Positions 44,842-54,899 are shown, numbered from the stretch's first letter. The stretch is 64,000 nucleotides of DNA from Cellulomonas sp. KH9 (GCF_900114185.1 NZ_FOSE01000001.1:1017749-1081748), one strand, 5' to 3'. The notes: a model not told the origin generated them from the letters alone. Program-made: numbers and translations.

Positions 44842-45137
44842 GCCTGACCCACTACCTGGTCCTGGCCGCGATCCTGTTCGCGATCGGTGCGACCACGGTC
44901 CTGCTGCGCCGTAACGCGATCATCGTGTTCATGGGTGTCGAGCTGATGCTCAACTCCACGAACCTGCTGCTCGTCACGTTCTCGCGCATGCACGGCAACC
45001 TGTCCGGCCAGGTCCTCGCGTTCTTCGTGATGGTCGTCGCGGCGGCCGAGGTCGTGGTCGGCCTGGCGATCATCGTGTCGATCTTCCGGACCAGACGCTC
45101 GGCGTCCGTCGACGACGTCAACCTGCTGAAGAGCTGA
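44838..45137 (+). CDS. nuoK: NADH-quinone oxidoreductase subunit K
   Basis: This 99-residue three-helix subunit has the buried glutamates of the proton channel in [16 protein letters not shown] and [14 protein letters not shown]. The length is exactly that expected. The GTG start overlaps the nuoJ stop (GTGA). It is followed by 11 bp and then nuoL. It is one of the antiporter-like membrane-arm subunits, acting with NuoA and NuoJ at the start of the proton-transfer axis. Confidence 0.97.
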   Translation: MSLTHYLVLAAILFAIGATTVLLRRNAIIVFMGVELMLNSTNLLLVTFSRMHGNLSGQVLAFFVMVVAAAEVVVGLAIIVSIFRTRRSASVDDVNLLKS

Positions 45138-45148
45138 GGGGCTCCGAC

Positions 45149-47128
45149 GTGCACACCCTGATCACCCTGACCGCCCCTGCCGTCGTGCCGACGGCCGCCG
45201 GTGGCGTCTCCTCCGTCGCCTGGTCCGGCGCCCAGGCGGCCGTATGGCTCGTGGCGCTGCCGCTGCTGTCGTCCGCGGTGCTGCTGCTGCTCGGACGCCG
45301 CGCCGACCGGTGGGGCCACTGGCTCGGCGTGCTGGCCTCGGCGGCGTCCTTCGTCGTCGGCTTGGTCCTGCTCGTCGGCCTGCTCGGGCTGCCCGCGGAC
45401 CAGCGCGTCCAGGACGTCGACCTCGGCACCTGGCTGGACGCCGGTGCGCTGAGCATCGGCGCCGGACTGCGCGTGGACCCGCTGTCGCTGACGTTCGTGC
45501 TGCTGGTGACCTTCGTCGGCACCCTGATCCACGTGTACTCCGTGGCGTACATGGAGCACGACGCGTCCCGCCGCCGGTTCTTCGCGTACCTCAACCTGTT
45601 CGTCGCGGCCATGCTGCTGCTGGTCCTGGCGGACTCGTACGCGCTGCTGTTCGTCGGCTGGGAGGGCGTGGGTCTCGCGTCGTACCTGCTCATCGGCTTC
45701 TGGAACCACCACACGCCGTACGCGGTGGCGGCGAAGAAGGCGTTCGTCGCCAACCGTGTCGGCGACGTCGGTCTCCTGGTCGCGATGGGGCTGCTGTTCG
45801 CCACGTTCGGGAGCCTGGACTTCGCGACCGTCGACGCCGGGGTGGCCGGGGCCTCCGAGGGCACCCTGACCCTCGTGGGGCTGGCGCTGCTGCTCGCCGC
45901 GTGCGGCAAGTCGGCGCAGTTCCCGCTGCAGTCCTGGCTCGGCGACGCGATGGCCGGCCCCACCCCGGTCTCGGCGCTGATCCACGCCGCGACCATGGTC
46001 ACGGCGGGCGTCTACCTCATCATCCGCTCGGGCGCGGTGTTCACCGCGGCGCCCACCGCCCAGCTCGTCGTCGCCGTCGTCGGCGCGATCACGCTGCTGT
46101 TCGGTGCGATCGTCGGCTGCGCCAAGGACGACATCAAGAAGGCGCTCGCCGCCTCGACGATGTCCCAGATCGGCTACATGGTGCTCGCCGCGGGCCTCGG
46201 GCCCATCGGCTACGCCTTCGCGATCTTCCACCTCGTGACGCACGGCTTCTTCAAGGCCGGCATGTTCCTGGGTGCCGGGTCCGTCATGCACGGCATGGAC
46301 GACCAGGTCGACATGCGCCGCTTCGGCGGCCTGGGCCGGTACATGAAGATCACGTACTTCACGTTCATGGCCGGCTGGCTGGCGATCCTCGGGATCCCGC
46401 CGTTCGCCGGGTTCTTCAGCAAGGACAAGATCATCGAGGCCGCGTTCGTCCCCGTGGACGGCGAGCCGTGGCGCGCCTGGGTGTTCGGCACCGTGGCCCT
46501 CGTCGGCGCCGGCATCACCGCGTTCTACATGTCGCGCCTGTTCTTCATGACGTTCGAGGGCCAGAAGCGCTGGAGCACCCGGCGTGACGGCTCCGAGCAG
46601 CACCCGCACGAGTCGCCCGCCCTCATGACGTGGCCGATGATCGTCCTCGCGGTCGGCTCGGTCGGCCTGGGCTGGGTGCTCAGCACGGTCGGGTTCGTCG
46701 AGTGGCTCGAGCCGTCCGTGGGGCACACCGAGCACGAGGAGCCGGTCCTCGCGGTCCCCGTGCTCATCGCCCTCACGCTCATCGCCGTCGCCCTCGGGCT
46801 CGTGCTGGCGTGGCGCCGGTACGCGGTCTCGACCGTGCCGGTGACACCGCCGCTGGGGACCGCGCTGACGCGCGCCGCCCGCGTGGACCTCCACCAGGAC
46901 GCCGTCAACGACGCGCTGCTGGTGGAGCCCGGCCAGTACCTGACGCGGTCGCTGGTGTACGGCGACAAGGCCGTGGTCGACGGGGCGGTCACCGGCCTCG
47001 GCCGCGCCACCGTCGCCCTCGGCGACCTGGTGCGTCGCGCGCAGAACGGGTACGCCCGCTCCTACGCGGCCGGCATGGTCGTCGGTGTGGTCGTGCTCGC
47101 GTTCGTCGTCCTCGCCGTGCGCGGCTGA
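45149..47128 (+). CDS. nuoL: NADH-quinone oxidoreductase subunit L
   Basis: This 659-residue distal antiporter-like subunit has more than a dozen helices. [18 protein letters not shown], the channel lysine segment in [34 protein letters not shown] and [14 protein letters not shown] are all standard. The long lateral helix that runs along the membrane arm is expected near the C-terminal 90 residues. The GTG start has GAGGGG about 10 bases before it. It pumps protons with NuoM and NuoN. No deletions are visible. Confidence 0.97.
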   Translation: MHTLITLTAPAVVPTAAGGVSSVAWSGAQAAVWLVALPLLSSAVLLLLGRRADRWGHWLGVLASAASFVVGLVLLVGLLGLPADQRVQDVDLGTWLDAGALSIGAGLRVDPLSLTFVLLVTFVGTLIHVYSVAYMEHDASRRRFFAYLNLFVAAMLLLVLADSYALLFVGWEGVGLASYLLIGFWNHHTPYAVAAKKAFVANRVGDVGLLVAMGLLFATFGSLDFATVDAGVAGASEGTLTLVGLALLLAACGKSAQFPLQSWLGDAMAGPTPVSALIHAATMVTAGVYLIIRSGAVFTAAPTAQLVVAVVGAITLLFGAIVGCAKDDIKKALAASTMSQIGYMVLAAGLGPIGYAFAIFHLVTHGFFKAGMFLGAGSVMHGMDDQVDMRRFGGLGRYMKITYFTFMAGWLAILGIPPFAGFFSKDKIIEAAFVPVDGEPWRAWVFGTVALVGAGITAFYMSRLFFMTFEGQKRWSTRRDGSEQHPHESPALMTWPMIVLAVGSVGLGWVLSTVGFVEWLEPSVGHTEHEEPVLAVPVLIALTLIAVALGLVLAWRRYAVSTVPVTPPLGTALTRAARVDLHQDAVNDALLVEPGQYLTRSLVYGDKAVVDGAVTGLGRATVALGDLVRRAQNGYARSYAAGMVVGVVVLAFVVLAVRG

Positions 47129-47157
47129 CCGAAGAGTCGACAGGAGAACCGGAACAG

Positions 47158-48714
47158 ATGTCGAACCTCCCCTGGCTCACCGCGCTGGTGGTGCTGCCGC
47201 TGCTCGGAGCCGTGGCCCTGTGGCTGCTGCCCGCCGGCGCGCGACCGCGCACGCGTGCCGTCGCGCTCGGGTTCGCGCTCGCCGAGGTCGCGCTCGTCGT
47301 CGGGGCCTTCGCGGCCTTCGACACGGGCGCCGCGGCGACGCACCAGCTCGTCGAGACCGCCCCGTGGATCCCGGCGCTCGGCGTGTCCTGGGCCCTCGGC
47401 GTGGACGGCGTCGGCCTGGCGCTGATCGCGATGTCCGCGGTGCTCGTGCCGCTCGTCGTGCTGGCGGCCTGGCGCGAGCAGGGCTCCGCCGACGGCCCCA
47501 CCGACCGGCTGCGCCACTACCTGGCGCTCGTGCTGCTGCTCGAGGCGTTCATCGTCCTGGTGTTCGCGGCGCGGGACGTGTTCCTGTTCTACGTCGTCTT
47601 CGAGGCGATGCTCATCCCCGTCTACTTCATGATCGGGGCGTTCGGCGGCGCGCAGCGGCGCTACGCCGCGGTGAAGTTCCTGCTGTACTCGCTGGCCGGC
47701 GGGCTGATCATGCTCGTGGGCGTCATCGCGCTGTACCTGCAGGGCCCCGGCGGCCCGGAGGGCTTCCTCACCGAGAACCTGGTCGGGCTGGATCTCGACC
47801 CGACGGTCGAGAAGTGGCTGTTCCTGTCCTTCTTCCTGGCCTTCGCGATCAAGGCCCCGATGTTCCCGGTGCACACGTGGCTGCCGGACGCGGCGCAGCA
47901 GGCGCCCGCCGGGACCTCGACGCTCCTCGTCGGCGTGCTCGACAAGGTCGGCACGTTCGGGATGCTGACGCTGTGCCTGCCGCTGTTCCCCGAGGCCTCC
48001 CGCTGGGCGGCGCCGGCGATCATCGTGCTCGCGGTCGTCTCGGTGCTCTACGGCGCCCTGCTGGCGATCGGGCAGAAGGACATGATGCGTCTGGTCGCGT
48101 ACACCTCGGTGTCGCACTTCGGCTTCATCGTCCTGGGCATCTTCGCCTTCACGTCGACGTCGATCGCGGGCTCGTCGTTCTACATGGTCAACCACGGCCT
48201 GTCGACGGGTGCGCTGTTCCTGCTCGTCGGCTTCCTCGCGGCGCGGCGCGGCTCGCAGCAGATCGTCGACTTCGGGGGGCTGCAGAAGGTCGTCCCCGTC
48301 ATGGCGGGTCTGTTCCTGGTGGTCGGCCTGTCCGCGCTGTCGCTGCCCGGGCTGTCGACCTTCGTCAGCGAGTTCCTCGTCATCGTCGGCACCTTCGCCC
48401 GCCACCCCGCCGCGGCCGTCGTCGCGACGCTGGGCGTCGTGCTCGCCGCGATCTACGTGCTCTGGCTCTACCAGCGGGTGTTCACCGGTCCGGTCCGCCC
48501 CGAGCTGGCAGAGCTGCCCGACGCGTCCGGCCGCGAGCGGTGGGTCGTGGGCCCGCTGATCGCGCTCATGCTGGTCCTCGGGTTCCTGCCCGGCCCGGCG
48601 CTCGACCTCGTCCGGCCGCCCGCGGTCGAGAGCGTCGCCCAGCTGGGCCTCGACGACGTCCAGCCCGCGGTGAGCACCGCGACCCCCGCCGGTACGGAAG
48701 GGAGTGACCAGTGA
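47158..48714 (+). CDS. nuoM: NADH-quinone oxidoreductase subunit M
   Basis: This 518-residue antiporter-like subunit contains FYVVFEAMLIPVYFMIG, the channel segment AIKAPMFPVHTWLPDAAQ, and LVAYTSVSHFGFIVLGIF. The ATG at 47158 is preceded by ACAGGAGAA at a slightly long spacing and lies 29 bp after nuoL, so it is translated independently of the upstream stop. The stop overlaps the nuoN start by 4 bp. The length is typical for the family. Confidence 0.97.
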   Translation: MSNLPWLTALVVLPLLGAVALWLLPAGARPRTRAVALGFALAEVALVVGAFAAFDTGAAATHQLVETAPWIPALGVSWALGVDGVGLALIAMSAVLVPLVVLAAWREQGSADGPTDRLRHYLALVLLLEAFIVLVFAARDVFLFYVVFEAMLIPVYFMIGAFGGAQRRYAAVKFLLYSLAGGLIMLVGVIALYLQGPGGPEGFLTENLVGLDLDPTVEKWLFLSFFLAFAIKAPMFPVHTWLPDAAQQAPAGTSTLLVGVLDKVGTFGMLTLCLPLFPEASRWAAPAIIVLAVVSVLYGALLAIGQKDMMRLVAYTSVSHFGFIVLGIFAFTSTSIAGSSFYMVNHGLSTGALFLLVGFLAARRGSQQIVDFGGLQKVVPVMAGLFLVVGLSALSLPGLSTFVSEFLVIVGTFARHPAAAVVATLGVVLAAIYVLWLYQRVFTGPVRPELAELPDASGRERWVVGPLIALMLVLGFLPGPALDLVRPPAVESVAQLGLDDVQPAVSTATPAGTEGSDQ

Positions 48715-50429
48715 GCGGCTTCACCGCCCCGGAGATCGCATGGGGGCCGATGACGCCCCTGCTGGTCGTGCTGCTGGCCGCCGTCGTGGGTGTGCTCGTG
48801 GAGGCGTTCGTGCCCGCCGCCCGCCGGCGGACCGTCCAGCTGGTCCTCACGCTGGGCGCCCTGGCCGGGGCGCTGCTGGCCGTCGCCGCGCTGTGGTCCG
48901 ACGTCGAGCGGACGGGCGGCACCGACGTGCTGGCCGGCTCGCTGGTCGTCGACGGGCCCACGCTCGTGCTGCAGGCGACCATCGCGCTGCTCGCCCTGCT
49001 GTCCACGCTCCTGTTCGCGGACCGGGTCGCCGGCGGCGAGGACGCGTTCGCGCCGTCCGCGGCGGCCGTGCCCGGCTCGGACTACGAGGAGCTGGCCCGG
49101 CGCAAGGGGCTGCGCCAGACCGAGGTCTACCCGCTGCTGCTGTTCGCCACCGGCGGCATGATGCTGTTCCCCGCGACCACCGACCTGCTGACGCTGTTCG
49201 TCGCGCTCGAGGTCCTGTCCCTCCCGCTGTACCTGCTGTCCGGCATGGGACGCCGCCGCCGCCTGCTGTCGCAGGAGGCGTCGATGAAGTACTTCCTGCT
49301 GGGGGCCTTCGTCTCCGCCCTCATGCTGTTCGGCATCGGTCTGCTCTACGGGTACGCCGGGTCCCTGCGGTACGCGGACATCGCGGCCGCGACGACCACG
49401 CCCAACGGGATGGAGGGGCTCCTCGTCGTGGGGGCCCTGCTGCTCCTGGCCGGGCTGTTCTTCAAGGTCGGCGCCGTGCCGTTCCACATGTGGACCCCGG
49501 ACGTGTACCAGGGGGCGCCGACCCCGGTCACCGCCTTCATGGCGGCGTGCACCAAGGTGGCGGCCTTCGGGGCGCTGCTGCGGGTCGTCTACGGGATGCT
49601 CCCGACCATGGCGTGGGACCTCGAGGTGGTCCTGTGGATCGTGGCCATCGTCACGATGGTCGTCGGCACCGTCGCCGCGCTCGTCCAGACGGACGTCAAG
49701 CGGCTGCTGGCGTACTCGTCGATCGCGCACGCCGGGTTCGTCCTGGCGGGCATCGTGGCGCTCGACGAGGCGGGCATCACCGCCGTGCTGTTCTACCTGC
49801 TGGCGTACGGTGCGGCCACGGTCGGCGCGTTCGGCCTGGTCAGCCTGGTGCGTGAGCAGCGCACCGGCGACGACGACGCCCCGGTCGTGCTCGGGGAGGC
49901 CACACGCCTGTCGCAGTGGGCCGGCCTGGGTCGCAGCCATCCCCTCGCGGCGGTCACCTTCACGCTGTTCCTGCTGTCCTTCGCGGGCATCCCGCTGACC
50001 GCGGGCTTCGTCGGCAAGTTCGCGGTCTTCTCCGCGGCGGTCGAGGGCGGTGCCTGGCAGCTCGCCCTGGTGGGTGTGCTGGCCTCCGCGGCGGCGGCCT
50101 TCTTCTACGTCCGGATCATCGTCCTGATGTTCTTCACCGACCCGCAGGAGGCGCCGGGCGTCGCCGGTGAGCCCGCGCCCGGTCTCACGTCGGACGCGAC
50201 CCCCGGTGTGACGCCGGAGGTCACGACCGCCGTCGAGCCCGCCGACACCGTCGGGGCACCCGCCGTCGCCGTCGCGGAGCCCGTGCGCGCCGCCCGGACG
50301 ACCGTCGCCGCCGGGGAGGGCCTCACGGCCGTCGCGGTCGGGGTCTGCGCCGTCCTCACTGTCGTGCTCGGGGTCGCCCCGTCGGCCGTGCTCGACGCGA
50401 TCGCGTCCGTGGCGCTCCTGCTGCCGTGA
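48711..50429 (+). CDS. nuoN: NADH-quinone oxidoreductase subunit N, with internal insert
   Basis: This 572-residue third antiporter-like subunit has ALEVLSLPLYLLSGMGR, the lysine segment FKVGAVPFHMWTPDVYQGAP, and LLAYSSIAHAGFVLAG. Near residues 480-540, just before the last helix, lies a Pro/Val/Thr/Ala-rich insert (about 60 residues) not seen in the E. coli protein of about 485 residues. It is the last nuo gene. The 97 bp before the next gene contain that gene's own leaderless-type promoter, so the operon probably ends here, though I see no strong terminator. Confidence 0.95.
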   Translation: MSGFTAPEIAWGPMTPLLVVLLAAVVGVLVEAFVPAARRRTVQLVLTLGALAGALLAVAALWSDVERTGGTDVLAGSLVVDGPTLVLQATIALLALLSTLLFADRVAGGEDAFAPSAAAVPGSDYEELARRKGLRQTEVYPLLLFATGGMMLFPATTDLLTLFVALEVLSLPLYLLSGMGRRRRLLSQEASMKYFLLGAFVSALMLFGIGLLYGYAGSLRYADIAAATTTPNGMEGLLVVGALLLLAGLFFKVGAVPFHMWTPDVYQGAPTPVTAFMAACTKVAAFGALLRVVYGMLPTMAWDLEVVLWIVAIVTMVVGTVAALVQTDVKRLLAYSSIAHAGFVLAGIVALDEAGITAVLFYLLAYGAATVGAFGLVSLVREQRTGDDDAPVVLGEATRLSQWAGLGRSHPLAAVTFTLFLLSFAGIPLTAGFVGKFAVFSAAVEGGAWQLALVGVLASAAAAFFYVRIIVLMFFTDPQEAPGVAGEPAPGLTSDATPGVTPEVTTAVEPADTVGAPAVAVAEPVRAARTTVAAGEGLTAVAVGVCAVLTVVLGVAPSAVLDAIASVALLLP

Positions 50430-50514
50430 GCACCCGGACGCGCGGGGTGCGGCGCGAACCGGGAGCGAACGGACATCGTCGGCGTCCGGTTCCGCCGTTG
50501 CGCCGTGGGGCGGA

Positions 50515-50520
50515 TAGGTT
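50515..50520 (+). promoter_or_regulatory. Leaderless-type -10 (TAGGTT) of polyprenyl synthase gene
   Basis: TAGGTT is followed by six bases and the GTG at 50527. No ribosome-binding site is present. Confidence 0.6.
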
Positions 50521-50526
50521 CGTGCC

Positions 50527-51534
50527 GTGACAACCGCACTTGCCCTCCCGCTCCACGACGCCGCCCTCGCAGAGCGGCTGACCGGGCGTCTCCGGCTCGT
50601 CGAGGAGCTCCTGCGCGACGCGGTCACGTACGCCGACCCGATCGCGCACGACGCCTCGAGCCACCTCGTCAACGCGGGCGGCAAGCGGCTGCGCCCGCTG
50701 CTCACCCTGCTGACGGCCGAGCTCGGCGACGGTGGCCGGCGCGAGGTGGTGGACGCGGCCGCGGTCGTCGAGCTGACGCACCTGGCGACGCTCTACCACG
50801 ACGACGTCATGGACTCCGCGCCGCTGCGGCGCGGTGCGCCGTCCGCGCACGAGGTCTGGGGCAACTCCGTCGCGATCCTCACCGGCGACCTGCTGTTCGC
50901 GCGGGCGTCGTCCATCGTCTCGGGGCTCGGTCCCGAGGCCGTGCGGATCCAGGCGCAGACGTTCGAGCGGCTCTGCCTGGGCCAGCTGCACGAGACGGTC
51001 GGGCCGCGCCCCGACGAGGACCCCGTCACCCACTACCTGCAGGTGCTGGCCGACAAGACGGCCTCGCTCATCGCGACGTCCGCGCGCTTCGGCGCGATGT
51101 TCGCCGGGTGCCGCCCCGACGTGGTGCACACCGTCACGCAGTTCGGCGAGACCATCGGTGTCGCGTTCCAGCTGGCCGACGACGTCATCGACCTCACCTC
51201 CGACGGCACCGTCACCGGCAAGACGCCCGGCACGGACCTGCGTGAGGGCGTGCCGACCATGCCCGCGCTGCTGCTGCGCTCGCGCGCGGCCTCGGCGCCC
51301 GCCGGCTCTGCGGACCGGGACGTGCTCGCCCTGCTCGACGCGGACCTGTCGGACGACGCCGACCTCTCGGCGGCCGTCGCGGCGCTGCGGGAGCACGAGG
51401 TCGTGTCCCTCACGCGCCGCCGCGCCGTCGACCTGGCCCGTCAGGCCGTCACCGAGCTCGCACCGCTGCCCGCCGGGCCGGTCAAGGACGCCCTGGTCGC
51501 GTTCGCCGACGCGCTCGTCGACCGGGCCTCGTGA
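50527..51534 (+). CDS. Polyprenyl diphosphate synthase (menaquinone side chain)
   Basis: This 335-residue all-helical trans-prenyltransferase has the first aspartate-rich motif LYHDDVMDSAPLRRG (D92, D93, D96) and the second QLADDVIDLTSD. NAGGKRLRPLL is the usual IPP-binding segment. The residues before the first motif are small (Ala at -5, Thr at -4), the arrangement associated with long C40-C50 chains. Its place after menJ-nuo, as grcC1 lies after menJ in mycobacteria, supports a role in making the menaquinone tail for MenA. Exact chain length cannot be read from sequence. Confidence 0.92.
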   Translation: MTTALALPLHDAALAERLTGRLRLVEELLRDAVTYADPIAHDASSHLVNAGGKRLRPLLTLLTAELGDGGRREVVDAAAVVELTHLATLYHDDVMDSAPLRRGAPSAHEVWGNSVAILTGDLLFARASSIVSGLGPEAVRIQAQTFERLCLGQLHETVGPRPDEDPVTHYLQVLADKTASLIATSARFGAMFAGCRPDVVHTVTQFGETIGVAFQLADDVIDLTSDGTVTGKTPGTDLREGVPTMPALLLRSRAASAPAGSADRDVLALLDADLSDDADLSAAVAALREHEVVSLTRRRAVDLARQAVTELAPLPAGPVKDALVAFADALVDRAS

Positions 51535-51547
51535 CGCGGGCGGGGTG

Positions 51548-52315
51548 ATGGCCGGAGGCGTGCGGCTGCGGTCCGGCGTCGCCACGGACCAGGCGGCCCG
51601 GGAGACCAACGAGGACACGGCCTGGGCGGCCGACGGACTGTTCGTCGTCGCCGACGGCATGGGCGGCCACGAGGCCGGTGAGGTCGCGTCCCGGCTCGCC
51701 GTCGAGGTGGTGGCGACCCTGGCCGGGACCGCACCCACGCTGGACGACGTCACGCGCGTGGTGCGCGAGGCGCACCGTCGTGTCCGGGACCTGCCCGCCG
51801 AGGGGGAGCGCCGGCCCGGCACGACCCTGACCGGGGTGGTCGTCACCGAGCACGCGGGGGTGCCCTGCTGGGTGGTGCTCAACGTCGGCGACTCGCGCAC
51901 CTACCGCATGGTCGGGGGCATGCTCGAGCAGCTCACGCGGGACCACTCGGAGGTCGCCGAGCTGGTCGAGCAGGGCCTGGTCGCGGTGGAGGACGCGCCG
52001 CGCCACCCGCGACGCCACGTCGTGACGCGGGTGCTCGGTGGGGCGTCGTCGAACGTCGACCCCGAGCTGCGGATGTTCCCCGTGAGCGCGGGGGACCGGA
52101 TGGTGGTGTGCTCCGACGGCCTGACCGACGCCCTGCCCGACGCCCGGGTGCAGGCGGTGCTGCGGGCGGAGCGCCACCCGGGCGCGGCGGCCGACCGGCT
52201 GGTGCGCGAGGCGTTGGCGGCGGGCGCGCAGGACAACGTCACCGTGGTCGTCGTGGACGCGCTCGGAGTCACCCCCTCGCCTGCCGGTGGTCACGCCGCC
52301 GGCATGGCACGATGA
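51548..52315 (+). CDS. PP2C-family serine/threonine protein phosphatase
   Basis: This 255-residue stand-alone phosphatase has the metal-binding motifs RETNEDTA (E22, D23), VVADGMGGHEAG (D36), VLNVGDSRTYR, MVVCSDGLTDAL and AQDNVTVVVVD. No transmembrane segment is present, unlike PstP of the cell-division cluster, so it is soluble. The neighbour 28 bp downstream has an FHA phosphothreonine-binding domain, suggesting a phospho-signalling pair. No kinase is encoded in the window. The ATG at 51548 follows GGGTG and lies 13 bp after the prenyl synthase stop. Confidence 0.92.
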   Translation: MAGGVRLRSGVATDQAARETNEDTAWAADGLFVVADGMGGHEAGEVASRLAVEVVATLAGTAPTLDDVTRVVREAHRRVRDLPAEGERRPGTTLTGVVVTEHAGVPCWVVLNVGDSRTYRMVGGMLEQLTRDHSEVAELVEQGLVAVEDAPRHPRRHVVTRVLGGASSNVDPELRMFPVSAGDRMVVCSDGLTDALPDARVQAVLRAERHPGAAADRLVREALAAGAQDNVTVVVVDALGVTPSPAGGHAAGMAR

Positions 52316-52343
52316 CGGCCCACCCGACCCTCGAGGAGCGTCT

Positions 52344-53933
52344 GTGAGCACCCGTGCCTCGGCACCCCGCTGCGCCTCGTGCGGCATGCCGCTCGCCCCG
52401 GACGCGGAGTCCTGCGCGGTCTGCGGGGCGCGTGTGCCGCTGATCGCGCGACCCGCCGTCGACGAGGACGACGCCGGCGACGGTGAGGCCCGACCCGCGT
52501 CGGGTGCCCTGCCGCTCGGCGCGGTGCCGCGGGGTGCGGAGGACCGCCCGCCCGCGCCGTCGGTGCCCACGGACGCCCGGACGGCCGTGGGCGTCGCGAC
52601 GCACCGGGCCGCCACCGCCGGTCCCGCGACGGCCGCCCGGTACGACGCGGCCGCGGCCGCCCGTGACGTGCGTGCCGCCGGGCGCTCGCCCCGGCCCGCC
52701 GCTGCGGACGCGGGCGCGGTGCCGGGCGTCGGGCCGCGCGTCCTCGCGTACGCGATCGACCTGCTGCTGCTGGTCGTCGTGGCGCTCCTCATGGTGTTCG
52801 TCGCCCGCGTGAGCGACGGTGGGGCGGCTCCGGTGACGCTGGTGGTCGTGCCGCTCATCGGTCTCGGCCAGCTGCTCGCCGAGGGGCTGCGGGGGGCCAC
52901 GCTCGGTGCGTACCTCACGGGTCTGCGGACGGTCGACGCGCGCACGGGTGGTGCGCCGGGTGTGCCGCGCGCGTTCGTCCGGCAGCTGGTGGTGGGGCTC
53001 GGGGCGCTGGTCGCGGGCGTGGGCAACTGGGTCGTGGCCGCGTCGGCCGCCTGGGACTCCTCGCCGCAGCGCCGCGGCTGGCACGACAGGGCGTCCGGTA
53101 CCGCGGTCGTCGGGGTCGGTGCACAGGCGCAGACCCCTGCCGGTCCCACGGCGACGCGCGGCACGGCACCGCGGTCCGCCGCTCCGTGGACGCCGACCCC
53201 GCCGCCGGGGCGTGACGCGTCGCCGGTGGGAGACGCGCCGACGTCGACGACCTCCGGGGTCGCGGCCGCACCGTCGACGGACGGGTTCCCCGCCGTGGGC
53301 GCCGCACCGGCCGCGCCGTTCCCGCTGCCGCCGGTGGCGCCGGCCGCGCCGCCCGCACCCCCGGCCCCCGACTGGGTGCGCCCGGCACCCGCCCTGGACC
53401 CCGCCCCGGCACCGGTCGCGGCCCGGCCCGACCTGCTCCCTCCGCCGCCCGAGGGCGGGCGGCGTGAGCGGGGCGGGGCGCGCCCGCCCGTGACGCCGGC
53501 CCCCGCGCCGGCGCTGCCGACCGAGGACGACCTGGCCGAGCTGGAGCACACCCGGGTGCGCGACCCCGGCACGCTGCGGCGTCGCACCGGCACGCTGGCC
53601 CTGCACTTCGACACCGGCGAGCGTGTGCGGGTCGTCGGCCGAGGGCTGGTGGGCCGGGGGCCGCGCGCCGAGGACGGCCAGGACATCCTGCACGTCGTCG
53701 TGCTGAGCGACGCCGCACGCTCCCTGTCGCGGGTGCACGCCGAGTTCGGGCCGGAGCCCGTCGAGGACGAGGGTGCGGCGATCTGGGTGAGCGACCGCGG
53801 CTCCACCAACGGGACCGTCGTCGTCGATCCCGCCGGCGCGGCCCGGGTGCTGCCCGCCGGCGCGCGCGCGGTGGTCGGCGCGGGGTGGACCGTCCGGCTG
53901 GGCGACCGTGAGGCGCGGGTCGAGGACGACTGA
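52344..53933 (+). CDS. Zinc-ribbon / RDD / FHA domain membrane protein
   Basis: This 529-residue multidomain protein starts with a CxxC/CxxC zinc ribbon (C10, C13, C24, C27). An Ala-rich linker follows, then an RDD membrane domain (about residues 127-250, helices at LAYAIDLLLLVVVALLMVFV and near 165-180). After a long Pro/Ala-rich spacer (about 260-400) comes a C-terminal FHA domain (about 415-525) with GRGP, SRVHAEF and STNGT motifs. FHA domains read phosphothreonine, and RDD domains are poorly understood. It is probably co-transcribed with the PP2C gene. GAGGAG lies before the GTG start. The function is unknown. Confidence 0.85.
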   Translation: MSTRASAPRCASCGMPLAPDAESCAVCGARVPLIARPAVDEDDAGDGEARPASGALPLGAVPRGAEDRPPAPSVPTDARTAVGVATHRAATAGPATAARYDAAAAARDVRAAGRSPRPAAADAGAVPGVGPRVLAYAIDLLLLVVVALLMVFVARVSDGGAAPVTLVVVPLIGLGQLLAEGLRGATLGAYLTGLRTVDARTGGAPGVPRAFVRQLVVGLGALVAGVGNWVVAASAAWDSSPQRRGWHDRASGTAVVGVGAQAQTPAGPTATRGTAPRSAAPWTPTPPPGRDASPVGDAPTSTTSGVAAAPSTDGFPAVGAAPAAPFPLPPVAPAAPPAPPAPDWVRPAPALDPAPAPVAARPDLLPPPPEGGRRERGGARPPVTPAPAPALPTEDDLAELEHTRVRDPGTLRRRTGTLALHFDTGERVRVVGRGLVGRGPRAEDGQDILHVVVLSDAARSLSRVHAEFGPEPVEDEGAAIWVSDRGSTNGTVVVDPAGAARVLPAGARAVVGAGWTVRLGDREARVEDD

Positions 53934-53951
53934 CGTCCGCCCCGCAGGACG

Positions 53952-53970
53952 GGCCGCCGGTCAGGCGGCC
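53952..53970. terminator. Hairpin at convergent RDD-FHA and rarD ends
   Basis: A 7-bp stem (GGCCGCC at 53952-53958 with 53964-53970) includes the rarD stop codon in its loop. It is weak compared with the other convergent hairpins. Confidence 0.4.
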
Positions 53971-54893
53971 GGTGGGCCGGACGGGACCTGCGCCGCCGCG
54001 ACCGGACGGCGCCGGGCGTGCCGCAGGCCGTCCACCGTGAGCACGATCAGCGCCACCCACACCAGCCCGAATCCCCACCAGCGCGCCGGCGGCATCCGCT
54101 CGCCCGCCACCAGGACCCCGATCGCCAGCTGCAGCACGGGCGTCAGGTACTGCAGCAGCCCGACGGTCGACAGCGGCAGGCGTCGCGCGGCCGAGTTGAA
54201 CAGCAGCAGGGGGACCGCGGTGAGCACCCCGGTGCCCATCAGGGCCAGGCCGTGCAGGCCGGGTGCGAACGTGCCCTGGCCGACCACGTGCAGCCACAGC
54301 AGGTAGCCGAGCGCCACGGGCACGAGCACGGCGGTCTCGGCCGCCAGGCCGGGCAGCGCGCCGACGCGGGGCCCGAGGCGGCTCTTGATGAGCCCGTAGG
54401 TGCCGAAGCTCGCCGCGAGCACGAGGGCGATCCAGGGCGGGCGCCCGTACCCGACGGTGATCACGACGACGGCGGCGGCGCCGAAGGCGACGGCTGCCCA
54501 CTGCACGGGGCGCAGGCGCTCGCCCAGCACGACCACCGCCAGCGCGATCGTCACGAGCGGGTTGATGAAGTACCCGAGCGCCGCGTCGACGACGTGGCCC
54601 GTGGTCACGCCGTGGACGAACACCAGCCAGTTGACGGCCAGCAGGACGGCCGCCAGCGTGAGGCGCAGGACGAGCCCGGGGTCCCGCAGGATGTCGACGA
54701 ACGCGCCCCAGGTGCGCGTGACCAGCAGCAGGACGAGGCAGAACAGCAGCGACCACACCACGCGGTGGGCGATGACCTCGAACGGCCCGGCGGGCGCCAG
54801 CAGCGGGAAGTACAGGGGGAGCGCGCCCCACAGGGCGTACGCCGCGACCCCGGCGGCGAGCCCGGCGCGCGGGGTGGTGGCGGGTGCGGGCAC
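53961..54893 (-). CDS. rarD: RarD-type EamA family transporter
   Basis: This 310-residue, ten-helix protein of the drug/metabolite transporter superfamily begins GLAAGVAAYALWGALPLYF and has the RarD-like HRVVWSLLFCLVLLLV, the ALGYFINPLVTIALAVVVLGE repeat, and TVGLLQYLTPVLQL. RarD was named for chloramphenicol sensitivity, but its substrate is not settled. It is a single-gene unit between convergent and divergent neighbours. The GTG at 54893 is chosen because TACAGT lies six bases upstream; this is among the clearest leaderless-type promoters in the window. Confidence 0.88.
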   Translation of the reverse strand: MPAPATTPRAGLAAGVAAYALWGALPLYFPLLAPAGPFEVIAHRVVWSLLFCLVLLLVTRTWGAFVDILRDPGLVLRLTLAAVLLAVNWLVFVHGVTTGHVVDAALGYFINPLVTIALAVVVLGERLRPVQWAAVAFGAAAVVVITVGYGRPPWIALVLAASFGTYGLIKSRLGPRVGALPGLAAETAVLVPVALGYLLWLHVVGQGTFAPGLHGLALMGTGVLTAVPLLLFNSAARRLPLSTVGLLQYLTPVLQLAIGVLVAGERMPPARWWGFGLVWVALIVLTVDGLRHARRRPVAAAQVPSGPPAA

Positions 54894-54899
54894 GGGGTG

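Noticed and set aside
50430..50450. GCACCC/GGGTGC inverted repeat as terminator of the nuo operon
   Set aside because: Six base pairs with a 9-base loop is not distinguishable from background at this G+C content.
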